Notes: generated by a model from the letters alone, not told the origin. A DNA stretch of 64,000 bases from Pseudovibrio sp947494035 (GCA_947494035.1 CANLTN010000001.1:310001-374000); one strand, 5' to 3'; shown: positions 37,006-47,065, counted from the first letter of the stretch. Translations and numbers: made by a program.

Positions 37006-37039
37006 AGCACCGAGCGGTCCGGAAAAACCGCTCGGTGCT
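37006..37039 (-). terminator. hairpin after ctpA
   Basis: AGCACCGAGCGGT pairs perfectly with ACCGCTCGGTGCT (13 bases) around an eight-base loop, six bases past the ctpA stop. The T tract is weak on the minus strand, so it may be a partial terminator before the deacetylase gene. Confidence 0.65.
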
Positions 37040-37044
37040 GTGTT

Positions 37045-38379
37045 TTATTTAGAGGCGTTTACAGCACTGTCTTCACTTGGTGGGAAGGCTGTATCAGTCT
37101 TCTCGCCGCGCAGCAGGGCTTCCGCCAGATTCAGCTGCACATCTTCGTCTTTGTCCTGCGGCACATAAGCCTGACTACCTGAGCCTTCATCGCCTTCTTC
37201 AGCCTCAAGGTGACCACGCAGACCAGCCTCGCCTTTGGTTTCCGCACGGCCTTTCAGCTCTTCTGGCAGTTCCTGCAGGGAGACGATATCCGGATGGATA
37301 CCCTTTGCCTGGATGGAGTTGCCAGATGGCGTGTAGTAGCGTGCCGTTGTCAGGCGGATTGCGCCATTTGCACCCAGTGGAATGATGGTCTGAACAGAAC
37401 CCTTACCGAAGGACCGCGTGCCCAGAATGGTCGCACGACGGTGATCCTGCAGCGCACCGGCCACAATCTCAGATGCAGATGCTGAACCGCCATTCACCAG
37501 AACGATCACTGGCGCACCATCAGTCAGGTCGCCAACGCGAGCATTGTAGCGCTGGGTTTCTTCAGCATTCCGGCCACGGGTGGATACAATCTCGCCACGG
37601 TTCAAGAACGCATCGGAAACAGCAATCGCCTGATCCAGCAAACCACCTGGGTTGTTGCGCAGATCCAGAACAAAGCCTTTCAGCTTGTCCTTACCGATCT
37701 CGTTGGTCAGCTCTTCAACAGCCGTTTCCAGTCCGTCATAGGTCTGTTCGTTAAACTGGGTGATGCGGATGTAACCGACATCGTCTTCCTGATTCCAGCG
37801 AACAGAGCGAATGCGGATCACGTCACGGGTGATGGTGATGTCGGTTGGCTCGTTGATACCTTCCCGGCGCACCGTAATGACGATGTCTGTGTTTACCAGA
37901 CCGCGCATCTTCTCAACGGCCTCGTTCAGGGTAAGGCCCATCACCTGTTCCCCATCAAGATGGGTAATCAGATCACCAGCCTGAACGCCTGCTTTGAATG
38001 CCGGAGTGTCATCAATCGGAGCAACAACCTTCACAAGGCCGTCTTCCATGGTCACTTCAATGCCAAGACCACCAAACTCACCGCGAGTCTGCACCTGCAT
38101 ATCGCGGAAGCTCTTGGGTGGTAGATAGCTGGAGTGCGGATCAAGACTTGTGAGCATGCCGTTGATCGCTGTCTCAATCAGCTTGGAGTCAGCTGGCTCT
38201 TCAACGTAATCCGAGCGCACACGCTCAAACACGTCACCGAACAGATTGAGCTGATTGTACGTATCAGCAGAGGCTGCTGACGCGCGCTCGGTAAATCTGA
38301 ATGGAGCTTGAGAGTATGTTACGACTGCCGTAGCCCCCATGACCACGCCAACCAACAAAAGCGATGCTTTCCGTATCAT
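37045..38379 (-). CDS. ctpA: C-terminal processing protease (S41)
   Basis: A 444-residue periplasmic tail-specific protease: signal/anchor at 1-25, a PDZ domain (about 90-170, EFGGLGIEVTMEDGLVKVVAPI), then the S41 catalytic domain with Ser in NGGSASASEIVAG and Lys in GTRSFGKGSVQ. It degrades or processes envelope proteins, in related bacteria with links to peptidoglycan hydrolase control. ATG 38379 has GAGAAGG upstream and overlaps the envC-like stop (ATGA). Confidence 0.95.
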   Translation of the reverse strand: MIRKASLLLVGVVMGATAVVTYSQAPFRFTERASAASADTYNQLNLFGDVFERVRSDYVEEPADSKLIETAINGMLTSLDPHSSYLPPKSFRDMQVQTRGEFGGLGIEVTMEDGLVKVVAPIDDTPAFKAGVQAGDLITHLDGEQVMGLTLNEAVEKMRGLVNTDIVITVRREGINEPTDITITRDVIRIRSVRWNQEDDVGYIRITQFNEQTYDGLETAVEELTNEIGKDKLKGFVLDLRNNPGGLLDQAIAVSDAFLNRGEIVSTRGRNAEETQRYNARVGDLTDGAPVIVLVNGGSASASEIVAGALQDHRRATILGTRSFGKGSVQTIIPLGANGAIRLTTARYYTPSGNSIQAKGIHPDIVSLQELPEELKGRAETKGEAGLRGHLEAEEGDEGSGSQAYVPQDKDEDVQLNLAEALLRGEKTDTAFPPSEDSAVNASK

Positions 38380-39752
38380 CCGCGAACCTTCTCGTTTTCG
38401 GCGCGTGACCACCATGGGTTGGGGTCGATTGCAGTGCCGTCTTTCCTGAATTCTACATATAAAACCGGCTGGTCCAAACTAAAATTAAGGTTATTTGCGC
38501 TTGCGAGGCGCGTTTCGCCCATTTTAGCAATTGGCTCTCCAGCAAGAATAAACTGCCCTAACTCCACCATCACATCATCCAGACCGGATAAGAGCACATG
38601 GTATCCACCGCCTGCATTAACAATTACCATCTGCCCGTAAGAGCGGAAATCCCCTGCATACACCACCCATCCATCAGTGGGGGAGGTGACCTGGGCATTC
38701 GGGCGTGTCGCAATGGATTGGCCAGTTGTTACGTTACCAAATCCGTCTGCAACCCCATAGTCCTGCAGAAGTGTTCCGGAGACTGGCTCAGGCAAAAGCC
38801 CGCGCGTATCTCCAAAAGCAGCTGCCGGCTTTAACCGGCTCGGATCAGCAAACGGATCACCGGAGGCAATCCGGTTCTGCCGTTCAATGTCCGCAAGCCG
38901 TGCTGCTTCCGCTGCACGTCGGCTGCTTTCCACTTCTCTCTCAAGATTAGCAAGCAACTCTTTCAAAGAGGTTGCCTTTTCGGCAAGTTCCCTGGCGCGA
39001 GCCTTCTCGGCTTCCAGCGCTGCAAGGCTCTCCTGCCGTGCCGCCTTCTTCTTTTCTAAAAGTAATTCAACACGATGGCGCTCTTCCGCCATCTGTATTG
39101 CACCACTTCGAACCCGGTTGCGTTCCGCTTCAATTTCTGCTCGAAGGCGGGACAATTCAGCAAGATCACTGGCCAGAGCCTGCGCCTCAATACGCACTTC
39201 CGGCATGATCGAATTCAGCAGAATCGCACTGCGTACCGCACCAAGGGCATCCTGGGGACGCACGACCATGGCTGGTGGAGGACGGTGACCAATTCTCTGT
39301 AACGCGCTGAGTACCTCAGCTAAAACATCTTTACGTTCATTCAGTGACGCACGAACAGATTGCTCGTTTTTTCTGTGCCTGCCCAAGCGTGCTTCAGTGG
39401 CTTCCAGCTGGTTCTCCAGCTTCTTCATGCGCTCACCGGTGCGGATCAGTTCTCCGCTCAAGCTCTCGCCATCCCGCTCCAGCGCTCGAATAGATCGCTG
39501 AATTTCCTCGCGTTTTTCCTTGGAAAGGGAGATGTTCTGGCTCAGCTCACGGAGTTCTCTCTCCCGCTCCTGCTTCTGGCGCAAAGCCGTTGCCGCCGGA
39601 TCTTCAGGGTCAATGTCACCATCTTCAATTTTAACGGAGATATTCGTGAGCTTTTGCGCAGTGCTTTGCAGCGGCAGTACAACAGCAGCCGTAAGAAACA
39701 AGGCAAAGCTTGTTATCACTCGGAGGATCAGGCTTCCCCTAAAACGCAACAA
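38376..39752 (-). CDS. EnvC-like murein hydrolase activator
   Basis: About 458 residues: signal peptide, a long coiled coil (about 60-310) and a C-terminal M23/LytM domain. The metal-binding residues are gone (where active enzymes have HxG and HLHFE this has TGQSIA and LYVEF), so, like EnvC, it probably activates amidases rather than cutting. The TTG at 39752 with GGGAG five bases upstream gives a clean signal peptide; an ATG at 39851 would add an odd basic extension. It is coupled to ctpA. Confidence 0.85.
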   Translation of the reverse strand: MLRFRGSLILRVITSFALFLTAAVVLPLQSTAQKLTNISVKIEDGDIDPEDPAATALRQKQERERELRELSQNISLSKEKREEIQRSIRALERDGESLSGELIRTGERMKKLENQLEATEARLGRHRKNEQSVRASLNERKDVLAEVLSALQRIGHRPPPAMVVRPQDALGAVRSAILLNSIMPEVRIEAQALASDLAELSRLRAEIEAERNRVRSGAIQMAEERHRVELLLEKKKAARQESLAALEAEKARARELAEKATSLKELLANLEREVESSRRAAEAARLADIERQNRIASGDPFADPSRLKPAAAFGDTRGLLPEPVSGTLLQDYGVADGFGNVTTGQSIATRPNAQVTSPTDGWVVYAGDFRSYGQMVIVNAGGGYHVLLSGLDDVMVELGQFILAGEPIAKMGETRLASANNLNFSLDQPVLYVEFRKDGTAIDPNPWWSRAENEKVRG

Positions 39753-40030
39753 CTGAACTCCCAAAGCGCAGCGAGGAAAAAACGCTGACTTCCATACAAA
39801 ATGGTGACGCAGACAAATCCTGACAAAACAGGCGCGCAGCCTCAAAATCACACTAAGGATAATGCTCGAGACGACGTTAAGGAAGTGTCAACCACGCTGC
39901 AGGCTTACCGACTTCCGGCAAAAACATCAATATACGGGATGTTTATTTGAGCAAGTCCATATGGACGATGCCACGTCAGAGACCTGATTGATGGACGTGA
40001 AAGAGAAGGTAATTCCAACACCCCACGTAC

Positions 40031-40513
40031 TTACGCGCGATGATAGGGGTGTCCGGTCAGAATCGTAATGGCGCGGTAGATTTGTTCGCCGCACATGATG
40101 CGGACCAGTTGGTGGGGCCATGTCATGGAGCCCAGAGCGAGTTTCAGGTCGGCGCGTTGCAGCAGAGCCTGTCCATGCCCGTCAGCCCCTCCGATGGCCA
40201 GAACCACATCCGAAATGCCCTGATCGGCCCAGTTGCCAACCTTATTTGCAAACACTTCGCTGGAAAGCGCTTTGCCATGCTCATCCAGAGCAATCAGGAT
40301 CGCACCCGAAGGAAGCGCATTAAGCAAAAGCTGCGCCTCTTCATCTTTTCTATCTTGCGTGCGGGAGGCCCGGCTCTCTGAAAATTCGATTACGGATACT
40401 GAGGTGATGCCAACGGAACGGCCAGCTTTGCGGGCACGGTCCAGATAGCGCTCATACATGTCCTTCTCCGCGCCGGCTTTCATTTTGCCAACGCAGGCAA
40501 TCGTAACTTTCAT
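40031..40513 (-). CDS. rlmH: 23S rRNA (pseudouridine-1915 N3) methyltransferase RlmH
   Basis: A 160-residue SPOUT methyltransferase. MKVTIACVGKMKAG at the start, ALDEHGKALSSEVFA in the middle and the knot segment LAIGGADGHGQ near residue 105 identify it. It modifies helix 69 of 23S rRNA in the assembled ribosome. It follows rsfS, the usual order, with a 256-base gap containing a palindromic repeat. Confidence 0.95.
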   Translation of the reverse strand: MKVTIACVGKMKAGAEKDMYERYLDRARKAGRSVGITSVSVIEFSESRASRTQDRKDEEAQLLLNALPSGAILIALDEHGKALSSEVFANKVGNWADQGISDVVLAIGGADGHGQALLQRADLKLALGSMTWPHQLVRIMCGEQIYRAITILTGHPYHRA

Positions 40514-40531
40514 TGGGGTCCCCGAAATTCA

Positions 40532-40577
40532 AGCGTTATCCCGAAAAGCCCTGCCATTTTCAGGAAAATATACGCAT
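40532..40577. repeat. diverged copy of the palindromic intergenic repeat
   Basis: GCGTTATCCCGAAAAG ... TTTTCAGG ... TATACGC keeps the order and ends of the element at 21998 but is less regular. Downstream there is also a shared TTAG(A/G)G...GTGTG-like segment. Confidence 0.4.
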
Positions 40578-40769
40578 GAAAGCATGACTTAGAGTGTGAA
40601 GCGAAAATAGGAGAGAACGCAACATGCCCTAAATCGTATTTGCCCGCAAAAGATCGCGTGCAGATGAAACGACACCTGCATCAGCGGCAATTGCCCAGAC
40701 ACTCTGGCTCCCGCGAGGGACAAAGTGCTGGATACTTGCAATAATCAGTGCCTCAAAGAAGCACTGTTA

Positions 40770-41177
40770 TTATCCGATGAACTGCGTCGGTGCAGAGCTA
40801 TCCGCAGACCACATCTTTTCTATGTTGTAGAAAGTGCGGACTTCTGGGCGGAAAATGTGAATGATTGCGTCACCGATATCGACGAGCACCCAGTCACAGT
40901 GCGGCATACCCTCAACGCGGGCATTTCCGTAGCCAGCATCTTTCAAGGTCCGGAGCAGTTGGTCAGCAACAGCACCCACATGGCGATGAGAGCGGCCAGA
41001 AGCCACAACCATGTGATCAGCCAGAGCAGACTTTCCGGTAAGATCGAGTGATACGATGTCCTCAGCCTTGGAATCTTCCAAGCTGTTGAGGATCAGTGCA
41101 AGCACGTCCGCCTCATTGGTGGGATCGTGCGATTGAAGAGGAGCGATGATGTCCGTCCCTTCATGTTGTGTTGTCAT
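40770..41177 (-). CDS. rsfS: ribosomal silencing factor RsfS
   Basis: An RsfS/Iojap-family protein (135 residues from ATG 41177) that binds uL14 and blocks subunit joining when nutrients are short. The core LEDSKAEDIVSLDLTGKSALADHMVVASG and DWVLVDIGDAIIHIFRPE is unmistakable. ATG 41201 is another possible start; neither has a strong ribosome site. It lies between nadD and rlmH as in most bacteria. Confidence 0.93.
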   Translation of the reverse strand: MTTQHEGTDIIAPLQSHDPTNEADVLALILNSLEDSKAEDIVSLDLTGKSALADHMVVASGRSHRHVGAVADQLLRTLKDAGYGNARVEGMPHCDWVLVDIGDAIIHIFRPEVRTFYNIEKMWSADSSAPTQFIG

Positions 41178-41327
41178 GGTCAGCTTAAGAGCCCTCGCCA
41201 TGGTTAGAGAAAGCAGTATTCTACCGATTGAAAAGCCTGAAATGCACAAACTCAAGCCTTCCGTCAAGAAGAATACTCAGGTCCCTATGGCATTTTCAAG
41301 ACACTAGTTTCCGCAAAAAGCGTAAAG

Positions 41328-41993
41328 TTACCCTGGACCGTGTCCTCTTTTCCTCAGTGATGTGGAAGAGGTTTCATCCAGCGGACCGCGTAAAATGGTC
41401 CAGCACGGGGCTTTGCGCTTAGGCAGTTGGTCTGCACTTTTTTCTTTTAGTTGAGCAAAGGCATACCGTTGGCAAACTTGAGCGGAAAGCGACGAAAGGG
41501 TCGCTTTGGGCCGGTCAACAATTGCCACCGGCACCCCTTCTATAATGCTCTGCCAGTTTTGCCAATGGTGAAAATTGGAGAGATTGTCTGCGCCCATGAC
41601 CCAGACAAAATTCAGGTGTGGTCGGCGCACTCTTAATTGCTGCAATGTGCTCGCCGTGTAAGAGGTGCCAAGCACCTTTTCAAAGGCGGTTACTTTCATC
41701 TGAGGGTGATGCGCCAACGCCTTTGTAGCGGCAACCCGCTCCTCAAGAGGTGCAAGGTTGCTAAGAGATTTAAGCGGGTTTCCGGGCGTCACCAGCCACC
41801 AGATCTGATGCAGTTTCAAACGCCGCAAAGCCGTCTCGGCCACCAGAAGATGCCCAGTATGCGGGGGGTTAAAGGATCCGCCAAACAAACCAATACGATT
41901 GCCGGGGGCAGCATAGGGCAGGCGCATCCAGTCCAGATGCGCGTCGCCAGATGTGCTGTGGCTATCTATGGCTTGCAGATTAGTCTGTGTCAT
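41328..41993 (-). CDS. nadD: nicotinate-nucleotide adenylyltransferase
   Basis: A 221-residue NadD that joins ATP and nicotinate mononucleotide in NAD synthesis. The nucleotidyltransferase motif GLFGGSFNPPHTGHL is at about residues 36-50, and FVWVMGADNLSNFHHW near 120. Its start overlaps the proA stop by four bases. The pair proA-nadD is conserved across alphaproteobacteria. Confidence 0.95.
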   Translation of the reverse strand: MTQTNLQAIDSHSTSGDAHLDWMRLPYAAPGNRIGLFGGSFNPPHTGHLLVAETALRRLKLHQIWWLVTPGNPLKSLSNLAPLEERVAATKALAHHPQMKVTAFEKVLGTSYTASTLQQLRVRRPHLNFVWVMGADNLSNFHHWQNWQSIIEGVPVAIVDRPKATLSSLSAQVCQRYAFAQLKEKSADQLPKRKAPCWTILRGPLDETSSTSLRKRGHGPG

Positions 41994-43285
41994 GGACGTG
42001 TTTGGCCATTCCCGCGGACCACGTATTTGAAGCTGGTCAGCTGCTCCACACCAACCGGACCACGGGCATGCATACGGCCCGTTGCGATGCCGATTTCAGC
42101 CCCCATTCCGAACTCGCCGCCATCGGCAAACTGTGTGGATGCATTGTGAAGAACAATGGCTGAGTCCACTTCTGCAAGGAATTTGCGAGCCGCAATCGGA
42201 TCTTCGGTGACAATACAATCGGTGTGGTTGGAGCCATGCGTGGCAATATGCTCGATAGCCTCGTCCAGCCCGCCAACAATCCTTACAGAGATAATGGCGT
42301 CCAGATATTCGGTGGACCAATCCTCGTCGGTAGCCTCAACAGCGGTCGGACACAGCATCAGGACATCTTCATCACCGCGAATCTGACACTGCTTTTCCTG
42401 AAGAGCAGCAATAATCGGAGGCAGAAGTGTCGCCGCCACAGCTTCATCAACCAGCAAGGTTTCAGCCGCACCGCAAATGCCGGTCCGGCGCATCTTGGAA
42501 TTGACGACAATATCAATCGCCTTATCCAGATCAGCCTTTTTGTCGATGAAGATATGAACCAGCCCTTCCAGATGCGCGAAAACAGGCACGCGGGCTTCTT
42601 CCTGAACGCGGGCAACAAGGCTCTTGCCACCACGGGGAATAATCACATCCAGATTGCCATCAAGCCCCTTCAGCATCTCGCCAACAGCAGCGCGGTCCTT
42701 GGTTGGTACGATCTGGATCGCATCAACAGGCAGTCCCGCTTCAGCAAGGCCGGTCTGCAAAGCTTTATAAATGGCAAGATTGGAATTGATCGTGTCAGAG
42801 CCGCCGCGCAGGATAACCGCATTGCCAGCCTTCAGGCACAGAGCGCCTGCGTCTGCGGTCACGTTCGGACGGCTCTCATAAATTACACCGATCACACCAA
42901 GCGGGGTTCGTATGCGCGAGATCTGCAGTCCGTTCGGGCGTGTCCACTCAGCAACTGAGGAACCAACAGGATCATCCAGTTTGGAAATGTCTTCCAGCGC
43001 GCAGGCAATGGCCTCAATACGCTCTTCGTTCAGTGTTCCGCGATCCATGAAGGACGCAAGCTGACCATTGGCCTCCATGCTTTCCAGATCGACAGCATTT
43101 GCCTTGAGGATGTCAGGGGTTGCAGCGCGAACCGCCGCCGCCATCGCTTCCAGACCCTTGTTCTTCTGGCTCGTGGGGGCAATCGCAAGACGACGAGCCG
43201 CAGCGCGCGCTTTCCTGCCAATGGTTGCCATCAAGTCGCGAACATTGGAACTGTCCGCATTTGCCACTTCAGAAGTATTCAGCAT
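41990..43285 (-). CDS. proA: gamma-glutamyl phosphate reductase
   Basis: A 431-residue ProA, the second proline-synthesis enzyme (gamma-glutamyl phosphate to glutamate semialdehyde). The catalytic cysteine is in RRTGICGAAETLLVD near residue 285, and VIYESRPNVTADAGALCLKAGN near 140 is conserved. ATG 43285 follows AAGGG; the reading frame extends upstream without support. It lies 51 bases behind proB. Confidence 0.95.
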   Translation of the reverse strand: MLNTSEVANADSSNVRDLMATIGRKARAAARRLAIAPTSQKNKGLEAMAAAVRAATPDILKANAVDLESMEANGQLASFMDRGTLNEERIEAIACALEDISKLDDPVGSSVAEWTRPNGLQISRIRTPLGVIGVIYESRPNVTADAGALCLKAGNAVILRGGSDTINSNLAIYKALQTGLAEAGLPVDAIQIVPTKDRAAVGEMLKGLDGNLDVIIPRGGKSLVARVQEEARVPVFAHLEGLVHIFIDKKADLDKAIDIVVNSKMRRTGICGAAETLLVDEAVAATLLPPIIAALQEKQCQIRGDEDVLMLCPTAVEATDEDWSTEYLDAIISVRIVGGLDEAIEHIATHGSNHTDCIVTEDPIAARKFLAEVDSAIVLHNASTQFADGGEFGMGAEIGIATGRMHARGPVGVEQLTSFKYVVRGNGQTRP

Positions 43286-43336
43286 CTGCAAAACCCTTGA
43301 GTCATCACTGGTTGAACGGATCAACCTAATCAGTAT

Positions 43337-44467
43337 CTATGAAATATCCAAATCAGATGTTGAGAGCACAAGATCATCCGTATGGATCATCTCCGCACGT
43401 CCCGGATAGCCCACAATAGCTTCAATTTCCTTGCTATTACGACCGATAATGAGCGAGGCCTCACCATAATCATAGGCAACAAGGCCGCGTCCCACATCAT
43501 GCCCGTCGGCGTCCACAATCCGCACCGCATCTCCGCGCGAGAAGGTACCTTCCACCTTGGTCACACCGGCAGGCAGCAGGCTCTTACCAGCTTTCACAGC
43601 TTTCAGTGCGCCAGCATCCAGATGAATGGTGCCATGTGGTTTGAGGTGTCCACTAATCCATGTTTTGCGAGCACGAGAGGGAGAAGACGGCGCAGGGAAC
43701 CAGGTCGCCCGTGCGCCATTTTCAATCGCATTCAGTGGGTTCATGGTCTTGCCGCTGGAGATGATCATGGTGGTGCCAGCGCTTTGCGCAATCTTGGCCG
43801 CGTCGATCTTGGTCTTCATGCCGCCGGAGGAGAACGCTGTGCCCGGCGCACCGGCCATCGCCTCAATCTCCTGCGTCACCTGAGGAACCTCAGGCAGGAA
43901 GATCGCATTCGGGTCTGTTTGCGGTGCGGCGGTGTAAAGTCCGTCCACGTCAGAAAGCAGCACCAGCAGGTCCGCACTCGCCATGGTCGCCACGCGTGCG
44001 CCAAGCCGGTCATTGTCGCCATAACGGATTTCCGAGGTGGCAACACTGTCATTCTCGTTGATGATCGGCACCGCCCCCATCTTGAGCAGCGTGCTGATCG
44101 TCTCACGCGCATTGAGGTAACGGCGGCGCTCTTCCGTATCACCAAGGGTCAGTAGAATCTGGCCCGCCGTCAAACCACGCGCACCGAGAATCTCAGAGTA
44201 AGCCTGAGCAAGCGCAATCTGGCCCACCGAAGCGGCGGCTTGCGCCTGCTCCAGCTTCAACGGGCCAGCAGGCAAACCAAGAACTGAGCGGCCTAGAGCA
44301 ATAGAACCTGAGGAGACCACCAGCACTTCTTTTCCAGCTTCGGAAAGTGCCTGTAGATCATCCGCCAAAGATTCCAGCCATTCACGCTTCAGCCGGCCAT
44401 TCTCTACCAAAAGGGCAGAGCCGATCTTCACAGTGATACGCTGATAGTTGCTCAGACTCCGGCTCAT
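43337..44467 (-). CDS. proB: glutamate 5-kinase
   Basis: A 376-residue ProB: amino-acid kinase domain (about 1-260, with VVSSGSIALGRSVLG and SDVDGLYTAAP) followed by a PUA domain (about 280-365). First step of proline synthesis, normally feedback-inhibited by proline. The ATG overlaps the obgE stop (TAATG), so obgE-proB-proA-nadD form a coupled unit. Confidence 0.96.
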   Translation of the reverse strand: MSRSLSNYQRITVKIGSALLVENGRLKREWLESLADDLQALSEAGKEVLVVSSGSIALGRSVLGLPAGPLKLEQAQAAASVGQIALAQAYSEILGARGLTAGQILLTLGDTEERRRYLNARETISTLLKMGAVPIINENDSVATSEIRYGDNDRLGARVATMASADLLVLLSDVDGLYTAAPQTDPNAIFLPEVPQVTQEIEAMAGAPGTAFSSGGMKTKIDAAKIAQSAGTTMIISSGKTMNPLNAIENGARATWFPAPSSPSRARKTWISGHLKPHGTIHLDAGALKAVKAGKSLLPAGVTKVEGTFSRGDAVRIVDADGHDVGRGLVAYDYGEASLIIGRNSKEIEAIVGYPGRAEMIHTDDLVLSTSDLDIS

Positions 44468-45513
44468 TATGGGCGCCACTCCTCAGCTGCGTTAGAAGCA
44501 AGGGAGTTAGCCTCTTCCTGCTTATCCTTGTCAATGGCACGAATGATCATTCGTTGAACAGCATCAATGTTTTCGCCGCTGGTCGAAGAAATGACCAAAG
44601 GTTTCTGACCACACGCTTCTTCAAGTGCCTTGTAGCGCTCTTCACGTAGCTCGTCCGTCAGCGCATCCGCTTTGGAAAGGCAAACAATCTCGGTCTTCTC
44701 GTCCAGCCCGTGACCATAAGCTTCCAGCTCACCGCGAATGGTGCGGTATGATTCTGCCGGATCTTCAATACCGGAGCCATCCACCAGATGCAGCAGCACA
44801 CGGGTACGCTCCACGTGACCAAGGAAACGGTCACCCAGACCATGCCCTTCGTGTGCACCACGAATGAGGCCCGGAATGTCTGCAAGAACGAAGCCACGTC
44901 CATCAAGCTCACAAACCCCAAGGTTCGGATGCAGCGTGGTGAACGGATAATCCGCAATCTTCGGGCGCGCTGCAGAAACCGCAGACAGGAACGTGGACTT
45001 GCCAGCGTTTGGCAGTCCCACAAGGCCCGCATCCGCAATCAGCTTCAAGCGCAGCCAGATCCACTTCTCTTCACCCTCAAGACCCGGGTTCGCACGACGC
45101 GGCGCCTGGTTGGTGGCTGACTTGAAGTGGGCGTTACCAAAACCGCCGTTGCCGCCTTTAAGCAGCAGCAAACGCTGACCAATCTCGGTCAGGTCTGCAA
45201 GTACGACTTCGTTGTCTTCATCCAGAATCTGGGTGCCAACAGGCACGCGCAGCACAACATCGTCGCCCTTGGCGCCGGTTCTGTTGCGGCCCATGCCATG
45301 CATGCCGATTTTTGCCTTGTAGTGCTGCGCATAGCGATAGTCGATCAGCGTGTTGAGGCCATCAACACACTCAATCCACACATCACCACCACGGCCACCA
45401 TCACCGCCGTCAGGACCACCTTCGGCAACATATTTTTCACGGCGGAAGCTGACGCTACCTGCGCCACCATCACCAGACTTTACAAAGATCTTTGCCTGAT
45501 CGAGGAATTTCAT
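44467..45513 (-). CDS. obgE: Obg/CgtA ribosome-associated GTPase
   Basis: A 348-residue essential GTPase of 50S assembly. The glycine-rich Obg fold covers residues 1-158 (GGDGGRGGDVWIE, GGNGGFGNAHFKS), then the G domain with GLPNAGKSTFL near 166-176, DIPGLI near 212 and SKAD near 283. The C-terminal tail is short. In most relatives it follows rplU-rpmA with one or two GNAT genes between; here ten lie between. Confidence 0.97.
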   Translation of the reverse strand: MKFLDQAKIFVKSGDGGAGSVSFRREKYVAEGGPDGGDGGRGGDVWIECVDGLNTLIDYRYAQHYKAKIGMHGMGRNRTGAKGDDVVLRVPVGTQILDEDNEVVLADLTEIGQRLLLLKGGNGGFGNAHFKSATNQAPRRANPGLEGEEKWIWLRLKLIADAGLVGLPNAGKSTFLSAVSAARPKIADYPFTTLHPNLGVCELDGRGFVLADIPGLIRGAHEGHGLGDRFLGHVERTRVLLHLVDGSGIEDPAESYRTIRGELEAYGHGLDEKTEIVCLSKADALTDELREERYKALEEACGQKPLVISSTSGENIDAVQRMIIRAIDKDKQEEANSLASNAAEEWRP

Positions 45514-45731
45514 TTTATTCTCTTTCGTCCACCTGTGACGTTCTTTGGAGGACGTCTTAAAGCTCTATGACGCTCCCGCCAAGTGCGGAACGGCATTTCT
45601 GGCTGATTTTATTGATTTAGCACGGCCAAAAGGCTCACGAACATTAATCCGCAAGCCTTTTAAAAAAGTTAGAGACGCAAAGCGCGGCTCTAAAGCAACC
45701 TACAGGAAAACCGCTGTAGAAATGTAAAAGG

Positions 45732-46277
45732 TTAGGCCGCCAGCGCTTGCATGGAAGCCCAACGGTCCCGTGTCAGTGTCACCGTGGTGTAATCCATCTT
45801 GATGTCACCGCGCGCACGGTTTGTCTCCATGGTCTCGCCCGTTACCACAAAACCGTTTTTCTTCAGCACATTCAAAGACGACGGATTGATGGTGAACAGA
45901 CCGGTGTTCATCGCGACCGCATTCAGCTGGTTGAACACGAAATCGCAAACCATATTGGTCGCTTCACTGGCATAGCCTTTACCCCAGTGAGATTTCGCCA
46001 ACCAGTAACCCAGATGCGGAGTTGTCGAAACATTGCGAATGCCGATCACGCCGACCAGACCGTCACCATTATCGATCACCCAGTTGATTTCTTCGCTACG
46101 TGGTGTCGTGCGGCAATGGTCAAACCACCACGCACCATCATCCTTGGTGTAAGGATGCGGCACCACGGTCAGCATCTTGCTCACATCGAAATCATTCAAA
46201 GACTCGTTATGAATATCAAAATCAGTTTCGCAGAAATCACGTAGGATCAAGCGCTCGGATTGCAGCTCCGGGAACAT
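45732..46277 (-). CDS. GNAT acetyltransferase, array member 10 (nearest obgE)
   Basis: A 181-residue RimJ/RimL-type GNAT. N-terminal FPELQSERLILRDF, HLGYWLAKSHWGKGYASEA (the pyrophosphate-binding region, about 89-107) and SLNVLKKNGF near 140 are the family marks. It shares with the members at 47413 and 48049 the segments SKMLTVVPHPYT and GxWW, so these three form one subgroup. It is separated from the rest of the array by cspA and an 870-base gap, and so needs its own promoter. The substrate (protein N terminus, aminoacyl or small molecule) cannot be read from sequence. Confidence 0.87.
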   Translation of the reverse strand: MFPELQSERLILRDFCETDFDIHNESLNDFDVSKMLTVVPHPYTKDDGAWWFDHCRTTPRSEEINWVIDNGDGLVGVIGIRNVSTTPHLGYWLAKSHWGKGYASEATNMVCDFVFNQLNAVAMNTGLFTINPSSLNVLKKNGFVVTGETMETNRARGDIKMDYTTVTLTRDRWASMQALAA

Positions 46278-46927
46278 GACAAACTCTTCTTATCTTCTTG
46301 GAGCGCTTGCCCGATGTTGCCAGCGCTCTTTTCTTAAGGACACGAAGATAGCGTCAAGCCCGTCAGTTCTAATGTCTGCAACGCGCTGGGTGCTATCCAA
46401 ACTACGCTTTCTGTCCTGATAGGTTTTGAAACTCACGATGCCCTGAGCAGCCACATGGACCGCCCCATAATCACTAATGGCCGAGGGAGCAAAAGGCTGT
46501 TGCCGCAACCTTGCTCAAAACCCTATCCTGCCATCTGCTGAAAGTCGCGGGAACGCACAAACGGACGCGCCAGCCAGAACAGAAGTGCAAGACCCATCAT
46601 CAATCTCCCGAAAACCACAGAGCGAGCGGGAATTGAAGGTGACAGAAACCTGCATCTTTCTTCAAAAAGTAGATGGGAAAGCAGGCAACAGCATCTTGGA
46701 GATTTCAAAATCCGAAAGGAACTTTAAAAGCTTGGAGGCGGTCACTATCTTGGCCCGCACCCGATTGCAAGCGCTTCAAGCCCATTATTGGAAATTTTTT
46801 CACGTGGTGAGGATTATTTAACTTCGGCTTTCGCCTGAATTCCCGCACAATTGAAAATCAGTATAGGCAATAGCACCTTCCGTAATTTTGGCAGGTTTTG
46901 TGCAAAGCTGACGGAATAAATTAGCAA

Positions 46928-46956
46928 TTGACTCAGGAAAACCACAGGGAAATAAA
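46928..46956 (+). promoter_or_regulatory. candidate cspA promoter
   Basis: TTGACT and AATAAA separated by 17 bases, about 190 bases before the cspA start, giving the long untranslated leader usual for cold-shock genes. Confidence 0.45.
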
Positions 46957-47065
46957 AAAAATGCGTTCTTCCGCACTCTAAACGAACGCGGCATCTTTAC
47001 TTACGAGCGATTTTGTGGAATTCCGTCTTTACGTTAAGACTATCGACACCCTGTCTCCTTTTTAG

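Noticed and set aside
42224..42958. 244-codon plus-strand frame opposite proA
   Set aside because: A shadow of the well-conserved proA coding sequence; no ribosome site or domain.
45545..45727. 60-codon plus-strand frame between obgE and the GNAT array
   Set aside because: Basic, low-complexity product and no ribosome site; more likely spacer.
46477..46821. 114-codon plus-strand frame upstream of cspA
   Set aside because: No domain and no ribosome site; its 3' half is AT-rich leader-type sequence.
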